This document shows positions 1 to 4,749 of a stretch of DNA of 10,037 bases, one piece after another (the stretch's first letter is position 1; each line of letters opens with the position of its first letter). The stretch is from Caldisericota bacterium (lineage in GTDB: Bacteria > Caldisericota > Caldisericia > Cryosericales > Cryosericaceae): NCBI GenBank assembly GCA_022710025.1, contig JAKLHS010000016.1, positions 1 through 10,037 on the forward strand. Direction: 5' to 3'. The translations under genes and the position numbers were made by a program. The notes beneath the pieces are model-generated. The model had not been told where the DNA came from. It was given only the letters and a program-made list of their open reading frames with translations, and did no database searches.

Positions 1-286
1 CCTTCGCCGCGGTTACCTTTTGGACGATCTCCTCGACAGTACCGCTGGTATATGTGGTGACCTCGAAATTCGCCTTGCCGATGATGCCAGCCAGCGTCTG
101 TGACGTCGTCGTCCGGTCAAAATCAACGACTGCGATAGGCTGTGGCGCCGCCTGCTTCTTCTGCTCTGTGTTGATGACTCTCCCAAGAACACCGTAGATC
201 ACCATGACGAGGATGATGGGAAAGATGGTCTGCCATGTCAGCATGTCTTTCAGTTCCTTGCGAAGGATGATCAGGAATCGTCTCAT
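1..286 (-). CDS. ABC-2 type transporter permease, N-terminal part (cut by window edge)
   Basis: Only the first 95 codons are present; the gene runs off the left edge. The protein begins MRRFLIILRKELKDML, the short basic amphipathic start usual for ABC-2 / NatB-type permeases, followed by one hydrophobic segment at about residues 20-35. A soluble, probably extracytoplasmic stretch then begins (QPIAVVDFDRTTTSQTLAGI), as in permeases with a large loop after the first helix. The ATG overlaps the TGA of the upstream ATPase gene as ATGA, which implies translational coupling and a two-gene export system. By family the pair could move sodium, a drug, a peptide or another compound; the substrate cannot be read from this fragment. 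Confidence 0.82.
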   Translation of the reverse strand, partial: MRRFLIILRKELKDMLTWQTIFPIILVMVIYGVLGRVINTEQKKQAAPQPIAVVDFDRTTTSQTLAGIIGKANFEVTTYTSGTVEEIVQKVTAAK

Positions 287-1008
287 CTGCGCACCACCTC
301 GACAAACACTTCTTCCAGGTTGGACTTGCCGTATTTCTCCTTCAGGCCTTGCGGCGTCCCGATGTCGTGGATGGTTCCATTGTCGATGACGGCGACTCGA
401 TCGGACAGATACTCGATCTCGAGCATGTTGTGACTGGACAGCAGCACGGCCATTCCCTCTGACGCCGCTCTGCGTATGCTGTCACGGATGTCGATGGCCG
501 CAACGACGTCCAATCCACTGGTCGGTTCGTCGATGATAGCCAGCCGAGGCTTCGTCATGACCGCACGTGACAGTAGCAGCTTGCGCGTCATGCCCTTGCT
601 GTACGTACCGATCTTGTCACTCAACCTTTCACCGAGGCCAGTGATCTGCGAAGCGCGCTCGATATACTCCCGCTGGACCTGCATATCCGGGGCGAAGAGC
701 TCCGCCATGAATTTCAGATACTGGCGTCCTGTCAGATTCTTGTACGCGCCAGCTTCTTCAGGCAGGTAGCTGATGATCTCCCGGATACGCGCCGCGTCTT
801 TCTGCACATTGAAGCCATATACCGCTGCGGTTCCCGATGTCGGCTGCAAGATCGTCGCCACAATACGCAATGTCGTGGTCTTGCCGGCGCCGTTGGGTCC
901 GATGAGCGCAAAAATCTCGCCGGGCGCGACGTCAAACGTGATCCCGTGAAGAGCTTCAAACTTTCCATAGCATTTTCTCAGGTTCTCTACAACCAACGCT
1001 TGTTCCAT
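283..1008 (-). CDS. ABC transporter ATP-binding protein (NatA/CcmA-like, ABC-2 exporter type)
   Basis: A 241-residue ATPase that should power the permease encoded next to it. All the nucleotide-binding motifs are visible: Walker A GPNGAGKTT (residues 37-45), a Q-loop region YLPEEAGAY in which the usual Gln is Glu (about 81-89), the signature YSKGM (136-140) instead of LSGGQ, Walker B plus D-loop LAIIDEPTSGLD (156-167) and the switch His in SSHNM (193). SKGM is a familiar variant among exporter ATPases of the NatA/DrrA type. The reading frame is open up to 1149, but the ATG at 1008 is preferred: it has a GGAGGAGG site 7 bases upstream, conserved sequence begins there, and the longer version would overlap the promoter. 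It is the first gene of its unit; the permease follows with a 4-base overlap. Confidence 0.93.
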   Translation of the reverse strand: MEQALVVENLRKCYGKFEALHGITFDVAPGEIFALIGPNGAGKTTTLRIVATILQPTSGTAAVYGFNVQKDAARIREIISYLPEEAGAYKNLTGRQYLKFMAELFAPDMQVQREYIERASQITGLGERLSDKIGTYSKGMTRKLLLSRAVMTKPRLAIIDEPTSGLDVVAAIDIRDSIRRAASEGMAVLLSSHNMLEIEYLSDRVAVIDNGTIHDIGTPQGLKEKYGKSNLEEVFVEVVRR

Positions 1009-1015
1009 GGCACAA

Positions 1016-1023
1016 CCTCCTCC
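1016..1023 (-). promoter_or_regulatory. Ribosome binding site of the ABC ATPase gene
   Basis: GGAGGAGG on the minus strand, ending 7 bases before the ATG at 1008. It decides the start against the longer open frame, whose extra 47 residues (MCVPATRLPQ...) do not resemble an ABC domain. Confidence 0.85.
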
Positions 1024-1058
1024 CGGCTCGCAGGTCATTCCCCTGCAGGCCTCGTTCC

Positions 1059-1080
1059 GCCTGTGGATCGATCCAGAGGC
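1059..1080. promoter_or_regulatory. 22-bp near-perfect palindrome, possible operator of the ABC operon
   Basis: On the minus strand the half GCCTCTGGATC is followed directly by GATCCACAGGC. The two halves are reverse complements except for one C/C mismatch at the fifth position from each end. The palindrome lies about 3 to 24 bases after the expected transcription start of the promoter at 1090-1118 and before the ribosome binding site, a classic position for a repressor site. No regulator gene lies nearby in the window. A short RNA hairpin in the leader is the alternative reading. Confidence 0.5.
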
Positions 1081-1089
1081 AACTTGTAT

Positions 1090-1118
1090 ACTGTAGGCGC
1101 GGGAAGCCCTGATGTCAA
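1090..1118 (-). promoter_or_regulatory. Sigma70-type promoter of the ABC transporter operon
   Basis: Minus-strand TTGACA (1118-1113), a 17-base spacer and TACAGT (1095-1090). The -35 is the full consensus and the spacing optimal. The predicted start is near 1083, giving a leader of about 75 bases that contains the palindrome at 1059-1080. It lies between the end of yraN and the ATPase gene, so the transporter can be expressed independently of the ribosomal cluster. Confidence 0.78.
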
Positions 1119-1176
1119 CCTGCGGAAGCCTTGTCGCCGGTACGCACAATCACTCTATCCGCCGCGAGACGGGCAT

Positions 1177-1554
1177 CTATGTCAGGATGTCTTCCACGTA
1201 CTCGATCTCTGGCGCGCGGCCATCGCTCAGGATGATGCCTATTGCATCGATGCGCACATCGCGACACTCGCGGCTTACCCCCGGCAGACCCGCCTTGAGA
1301 GCGGCAAGTGTCGATCGCCTCAGATGTTGTTGCTTGCGAGTATCGATAGCTTCAAGCGGAACCCCAAATCCTGTGCTTCGCCTGGTCTTGACTTCGACGA
1401 CGTGGACGACCCCTGCCCGCTCGGCAACAAGATCCAGCTCTCCATACGCAGTCCGCACATTTCGTGCCACAATGCGGAAACCACGGCAGCTCAACCACTG
1501 GGCCGCGATCTCCTCACCGGCGCTTCCGAGAATCCGATTGGCGCTTTGTTTCAA
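1177..1554 (-). CDS. yraN: YraN family protein (UPF0102, nuclease-like fold)
   Basis: A 125-residue protein of the UPF0102/YraN family, usual length about 115-130. Family motifs are present: GSAGEEIAAQWL (residues 10-21), GELDLVA (38-44), VEVKTRR (53-59) and RIDAIGI (101-107). The E/D...EVK arrangement resembles the catalytic core of Holliday-junction resolvase and restriction-endonuclease-like folds, but the cellular role of the family is not settled. The start is TTG at 1554, supported by an AGGAGG site 9 bases upstream. The gene overlaps the end of rnhB by 41 bases in another frame. The rnhB-yraN pairing is a common bacterial arrangement, consistent with a nucleic-acid maintenance role. 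It is the last gene of the rplS unit. Confidence 0.92.
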   Translation of the reverse strand: MKQSANRILGSAGEEIAAQWLSCRGFRIVARNVRTAYGELDLVAERAGVVHVVEVKTRRSTGFGVPLEAIDTRKQQHLRRSTLAALKAGLPGVSRECRDVRIDAIGIILSDGRAPEIEYVEDILT

Positions 1555-2221
1555 AAGGCAGGACCTCCTCCTGTGACAGTTCTTTCACGACGAATGTCCG
1601 GCGGTGTTCCGGTGACGGCCCCTTCATACGAAGAGCCTCGATATGCCGGTGAGTCCCGTACCCGGCATTCGTTTCAAAACCATAGCCGCGGATGCGTCGT
1701 CCCAGTTCACGCATGAAACCGTCACGAACGACTTTGGCGGCAATGCTTGCCCCCGCGACCGAGAGCAGGCAGGCATCCGCATCGACGATGGCCAGGGCGG
1801 TCACAGTATTATTTCCTGCAAGAAATGGAGGGAACAGGGAACCGTCCACGACGACGCCCACGCGAACATCTGAGCCCCACCGCGCATACACACACGACAT
1901 TTCGAGCTCCAAAGCCCGTTCCATAGCACGGAATGTGGCTCCGACAATGCCGAGCTCGTCAACCTCCGCTGCAGATGCGCTGGCAGTTGTGAATACGGCA
2001 TGTACCGGCAAGGATGCCAGGGCCTGCTGCCTCTGTCGTGGACTCAGTAGCTTGGAGTCATTGATGAATGCCGTATCGCGCGGATCCGTGATGGCACAGG
2101 CGCCGGCAGTGACGGGGCCGGCCAGAGACCCCCTGCCGGCTTCATCGACGCCTATGATGATATCGAACCCGTATCTTTCCTTGATGCCCTGTTCAAACAG
2201 AGCGAGAGCTTCGTGTCGCAT
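1514..2221 (-). CDS. rnhB: Ribonuclease HII
   Basis: A 235-residue RNase HII, which cleaves RNA in RNA/DNA hybrids, in particular at single ribonucleotides misincorporated in DNA. Motifs: IGVDEAGRGSLAGPV (residues 23-37; catalytic Asp26 and Glu27), NDSK (54-57), VVDG (124-127; catalytic Asp126), ASIAAKVVRD (158-167) and GYGTHRH (187-193). The fourth metal ligand should be Asp149, but it sits in VDAD, whereas many homologues have KGD there. The ATG at 2221 has AGGAG six bases upstream. The C-terminus ends in a basic tail (KRQSDSRKRR) encoded by the part overlapping yraN. The gene follows lepB after 67 bases that hold a hairpin. Confidence 0.96.
   Translation of the reverse strand: MRHEALALFEQGIKERYGFDIIIGVDEAGRGSLAGPVTAGACAITDPRDTAFINDSKLLSPRQRQQALASLPVHAVFTTASASAAEVDELGIVGATFRAMERALELEMSCVYARWGSDVRVGVVVDGSLFPPFLAGNNTVTALAIVDADACLLSVAGASIAAKVVRDGFMRELGRRIRGYGFETNAGYGTHRHIEALRMKGPSPEHRRTFVVKELSQEEVLPFETKRQSDSRKRR
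1564..1572 (-). promoter_or_regulatory. Ribosome binding site for the TTG start of yraN
   Basis: AGGAGGAGG on the minus strand, inside the 3' end of rnhB, with its core AGGAGG ending 9 bases before TTG at 1554. It supports an uncommon start codon embedded in the upstream gene. Confidence 0.75.
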
Positions 2222-2248
2222 CTCTGTCTCCTGCCGGAGAATGCAAAG

Positions 2249-2274
2249 GCCCTCCCCGTCAGCGCGAGGAGGGC
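2249..2274 (-). terminator. Hairpin between lepB and rnhB (weak or intercistronic terminator)
   Basis: Minus strand GCCCTCC, a 12-base loop, then GGAGGGC, followed by CTTTGC. This is a seven-pair G+C-rich stem with only three T after it. It lies 14 bases after the lepB stop and could attenuate transcription into rnhB or protect the 3' end of the rplS-lepB message. The U-tract is poor, so full termination is doubtful. Confidence 0.45.
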
Positions 2275-2288
2275 TGGAATCACAAGTA

Positions 2289-2828
2289 TTATTGTGCGAG
2301 ACTTGTCTGGGCTTTCAGCATGACCAGATGGTTGAGCGGCCAGTATGCAAACACCGCGCGCCCGACGATGGAGCTCGTCGAAACGGTGCCGAACGAGCGC
2401 GAGTCTACGCTTACCGCGCGGTTGTCCCCCATGAGAAACAATTGGCCCTGCGGTACGGAGGTCGCCGGGAAATCCGGCATGACGTAACCATGCACGTACG
2501 GTTCGTTCAGGGGAACTCCATCGACATAGACCATCCCGTTCCTCGCTTCAACAGTCTCTCCCGGCAAACCGATTACGCGCTTGATATAAGGGTCATCGGT
2601 CGTGATCCCGGGGGGCCAGAAGATGATGACATCTCCCCTGTGAGGCTCATGGAGACGATATGACACCTTATCCACCATGACCAGATCATCGGGATACAGG
2701 GTTGTCTCCATCGAGGACATCTGGATCCGATACGGTTGAACCACCCATCGCCGCAAAGCCTGCGAGATGCCAAGCGCTACAACGACAATGACAACCCAGT
2801 CCACGACTTCTCGAACGGCTTTCTTCAA
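2289..2828 (-). CDS. lepB: Signal peptidase I
   Basis: A 179-residue type I signal peptidase, a membrane serine protease that removes signal peptides from exported preproteins. One membrane anchor spans about residues 10-27; the rest is extracytoplasmic. The family boxes occur in order: QMSSMETTLYPDD with nucleophile Ser39, VDKVSYR (52-58), RGDVIIFWPP (64-73), YIKRVIGLPGE with general base Lys83, and GDNRAVSVDSRSFG (134-147). The single anchor and small size match Gram-positive-type enzymes rather than the longer E. coli form. Box B has Thr where Pro is frequent (SMETTL versus SMEPTL). The start is TTG at 2828, the first possible start: it lies one codon after the in-frame rplS TAA. A modest GGAAGAG lies upstream in rplS. 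It is co-transcribed with rplS. Confidence 0.95.
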   Translation of the reverse strand: MKKAVREVVDWVVIVVVALGISQALRRWVVQPYRIQMSSMETTLYPDDLVMVDKVSYRLHEPHRGDVIIFWPPGITTDDPYIKRVIGLPGETVEARNGMVYVDGVPLNEPYVHGYVMPDFPATSVPQGQLFLMGDNRAVSVDSRSFGTVSTSSIVGRAVFAYWPLNHLVMLKAQTSLAQ

Positions 2829-2831
2829 TGG

Positions 2832-3179
2832 TTACTCTTCCCGCAGCTCCTTGACGTTCCGTGCCGTACCGACCCTGTTTCTCAGGTAGTACAGCTTGGC
2901 CCTGCGCACATCACCGTGGCGCACGACTTCGAGCTTGGCAATCGTCGGAGAGTACAAAGGGAATACCTTCTCGACGCCGATACCCGAGGATATCTTGCGC
3001 ACCGTGAAGGTCTCACGGCTGCCGCCGTTCTTTTTGGCGATAACGATGCCCTCGAAGACCTGTACCCTCTTCTTGCCGCTCTCTACGATATTGATGTGGA
3101 CCCTGACCGTATCGCCCACAAGAAGGACGGGCATATCGGGCTTCACATATTTGCTCTCAACAAGATCAATAGCGTTCAT
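2832..3179 (-). CDS. rplS: 50S ribosomal protein L19
   Basis: A 115-residue L19, the normal length, found at the interface between the ribosomal subunits. Conserved stretches include [17 protein letters not shown] (residues 17-33), [16 protein letters not shown] (35-50), [22 protein letters not shown] (58-79) and [10 protein letters not shown] (91-100). The ATG at 3179 is preceded by AAAGGAG at normal spacing. It is the first gene after a promoter at 3221-3248, with a leader of about 35 bases, and is followed by lepB after only three bases. In many bacteria rplS follows trmD directly. Here one extra methyltransferase gene and a 171-base gap with its own promoter separate them. Confidence 0.98.
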   Translation of the reverse strand: MNAIDLVESKYVKPDMPVLLVGDTVRVHINIVESGKKRVQVFEGIVIAKKNGGSRETFTVRKISSGIGVEKVFPLYSPTIAKLEVVRHGDVRRAKLYYLRNRVGTARNVKELREE

Positions 3180-3220
3180 TTCGAAGCTCCTTTCACCGGG
3201 CTGACATCATACGAACACAC

Positions 3221-3248
3221 AGTCTAGCAGAACGAATCCCTTTATCAA
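3221..3248 (-). promoter_or_regulatory. Promoter of rplS-lepB-rnhB-yraN
   Basis: Minus-strand TTGATA (3248-3243), a 16-base spacer and TAGACT (3226-3221), with TGC immediately before the -10 as an extended element. Expected start near 3214, leader about 35 bases to the rplS ATG. It sits in the 171-base gap after the methyltransferase gene. Confidence 0.7.
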
Positions 3249-3318
3249 GCCACGACCGGTGATTTGTCCGCTACCGGCCCGGTTACGCAATTTCTGGTGC
3301 GAACCCGCTTTGTGTCGT

Positions 3319-3346
3319 CGATCGAGGACGATGGGCGGCTCGATCG
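3319..3346 (-). terminator. Hairpin just after the trmD-methyltransferase unit
   Basis: Minus-strand CGATCGAG, a 12-base loop, then CTCGATCG: eight perfect pairs starting 4 bases after the TGA of the methyltransferase gene. No T-run follows, so it is not a canonical intrinsic terminator. It may stabilise the mRNA 3' end or mark the end of the unit. A second, weaker stem (GGCCGGT...ACCGGTC with one G-U pair) follows before the rplS promoter. Confidence 0.4.
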
Positions 3347-3350
3347 GCCG

Positions 3351-3917
3351 TCACGTGCGCCCCAGCAGACGGTCCAAGATGATCGCTGCCGCGCTGCGCA
3401 CTGACAGATGGTTGAATTCCGTCGGCCCCCAGATGGGGGCAAGAACATGATCCATGCGCGTCATGAGCTCATCCGCCAGCCCGAACCCCGTGCCAAAGGT
3501 CAGGAGATACGGATGATCTCCAGACCTGATCTTGGCGCCCATCTCGGCGTAACCGATCGAGTTCGCGAATGTTCGCGCGCTGGTCGCCACCATGACCGGG
3601 CGCTCACCCTCCCTGCCCATGATGTCAGCTGCCGCCTCTTCAAAGTATGAAACAACGTGCAGGAGAGACAGCGATTCTGCACGATTGGGGTTGTACTCCA
3701 AGCCGAATCCTTCGTTCCAGAAGTAAGCAATGCGCATGGCGATCTGTTGTTCGCCCGGCAGTGGCTCGATCTCATACAAGCCGCGGGCTCCATAGGTCTT
3801 GCCGGCACGCGCTATGTCATGAATGTCGTGGATAACGATGGAGGTCGTGACAACATCACGATGCTTGTTGTAGACAGGGTAATGGACTATGGCAAGGTAG
3901 AGCCGGAACTCAGCCAA
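3351..3917 (-). CDS. SPOUT-type RNA methyltransferase (PF09936-like, trmD-linked)
   Basis: A 188-residue protein recognised as the small RNA-methyltransferase family often encoded beside, or fused to, TrmD (the Methyltrn_RNA_4 / SAM-dependent MT-like family, PF09936). The N-terminus EFRLYLAIVHYPVYNK and the stretch VIHDIHDIARAGKTYGARGLYEIEPL (residues 28-53) are the family signature. The C-terminal part carries GDHPYLLTFGTGFGLADE (132-149) and PIWGPTEFNHLSVRSAAAIILDRLLG (161-186), which resemble the AdoMet-binding knot of SPOUT enzymes. The start is TTG at 3917, overlapping the trmD stop by 8 bases (TTGGCTGA), with GAGGGAG just upstream. The tight overlap implies coupled expression with trmD. 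The RNA substrate and modified position are not known to me; a tRNA or rRNA target is inference. Confidence 0.85.
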   Translation of the reverse strand: MAEFRLYLAIVHYPVYNKHRDVVTTSIVIHDIHDIARAGKTYGARGLYEIEPLPGEQQIAMRIAYFWNEGFGLEYNPNRAESLSLLHVVSYFEEAAADIMGREGERPVMVATSARTFANSIGYAEMGAKIRSGDHPYLLTFGTGFGLADELMTRMDHVLAPIWGPTEFNHLSVRSAAAIILDRLLGRT

Positions 3918-4653
3918 GGGACTCCCTCATCTGGTCGATCAGGACATCGAGGTATTTACGGTCTTCATCGGTCAATTCGGCATCGCGCAGGAGATCGGGC
4001 CGTCGGATAAGAGTTCTTTTCAGCGATTCCTGCCTGCGCCAGCGAGCGATGTTGGCATGATGGCCGGATACCAGAACGCTGGGGACCATTGCTCCCCCAA
4101 GATCCTGGGGTCGCGTGTATTGGGGATACTCCAGCACTCCCGAGGTAAAGCTTTCCTCCCCAGTGGACGCAGCATTGCCGGTAGCGCCGGGTAACAATCG
4201 CGTCACTGCATCGATGATCTCCAGGGTCGCCACCTCTCCGCCCGAGAGCACGACGTCCCCTACGGAAATCAAGAGATCCATCCTTTCCATGATGCGTTCG
4301 TCGATGCCTTCATAACGGCCGGCTACGAAGAGCAGCCGATCCCGGCTTGCCAGATCCTCGGCCATCGCCTGTGTGAATCTGTCGCCTTGAGGAGCGACGC
4401 CAATGGTGAGCCACGAGCCTGCAGGCTGATCAAGGGCATCCAAGGCTTCCATGAGCGGCTGTGGCAGAAATACCATGCCTGCTCCTCCGCCAAATGGGAT
4501 GTCGTCTGTGGTATGGTGGCGGTCGTGAGTGAAACTCCTCAGATCGACGGCTTCAAATTCGAGAATGCCTTTGTCCATGGCCATCTTCATGACACCAACC
4601 TGCGTGAAGGGCTCATAGAGCTGAGGGAATATGGAAACAGCCTTGATCTTCAT
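3910..4653 (-). CDS. trmD: tRNA (guanine37-N1)-methyltransferase
   Basis: A 247-residue TrmD, normal length. It makes m1G37 next to the anticodon using AdoMet and so prevents +1 frameshifting. Motifs: MKIKAVSIFPQLYEP (residues 1-15), FTHDRHHTTDDIPFGGGAGM (41-60), GRYEGIDER (112-120), the knot SVGDVVLSGGE (130-140), EESFTSGVLEYPQYTRP (166-182), SGHHANIARWRRQESLKRTLIRRPDLL (196-222). Arg152 corresponds to E. coli Arg154. At the position of the E. coli general base Asp169 this protein has Glu167, a conservative but notable change. The ATG at 4653 matches the family N-terminus; the open frame extends 12 codons further up (MARVAICYTVKD). No good ribosome binding site precedes 4653, while a TATACT box lies about 10 bases upstream, so the mRNA may be almost leaderless. 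Confidence 0.96.
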   Translation of the reverse strand: MKIKAVSIFPQLYEPFTQVGVMKMAMDKGILEFEAVDLRSFTHDRHHTTDDIPFGGGAGMVFLPQPLMEALDALDQPAGSWLTIGVAPQGDRFTQAMAEDLASRDRLLFVAGRYEGIDERIMERMDLLISVGDVVLSGGEVATLEIIDAVTRLLPGATGNAASTGEESFTSGVLEYPQYTRPQDLGGAMVPSVLVSGHHANIARWRRQESLKRTLIRRPDLLRDAELTDEDRKYLDVLIDQMRESLG

Positions 4654-4662
4654 ATCTTTCAC

Positions 4663-4689
4663 AGTATAGCAGATGGCCACGCGTGCCAA
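4663..4689 (-). promoter_or_regulatory. Probable extended -10 promoter of trmD
   Basis: Minus-strand TGCTATACT is an extended -10 (TGn then TATACT, 4668-4663). A TTGGCA at 4689-4684 could be a -35, at a short 15-base spacing. The expected start lies only about 3 bases before the trmD ATG at 4653. Confidence 0.5.
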
Positions 4690-4698
4690 GCGTCGTCA

Positions 4699-4736
4699 TG
4701 AACGATGCCCCGGACGACTGTCCGGGGCATCGTTCA
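4699..4736 (-). terminator. Perfect 17-bp inverted repeat after the S9 peptidase gene
   Basis: TGAACGATGCCCCGGAC, a GACT loop (plus strand), then its exact reverse complement. It begins 13 bases after the peptidase stop and ends just before the trmD promoter. The stem is long, perfect and G+C-rich, as for a terminator, but no T-run follows on either strand. It is probably a transcription-end or mRNA-protecting structure separating two units; a protein-binding site is possible. Confidence 0.6.
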
Positions 4737-4749
4737 CATACCGCTCCCG

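Noticed and set aside
946..1716. A plus-strand open frame of 256 codons spanning the gap between yraN and the ABC ATPase gene
   Set aside because: It is antisense to yraN and the ATPase start, has a composition typical of shadow frames, and would cross the promoter and palindrome at 1059-1118.
1692..2663. A long plus-strand open frame of 323 codons
   Set aside because: It lies antisense to rnhB and lepB, which have complete family motifs. Its predicted protein is Arg/Ser/Ala-rich with no recognisable domain: a codon-bias shadow.
3180..3350. Possible L19 leader riboregulator before rplS
   Set aside because: The predicted transcript leader is only about 35 bases with no stable structure. The hairpins in the gap lie upstream of the promoter.
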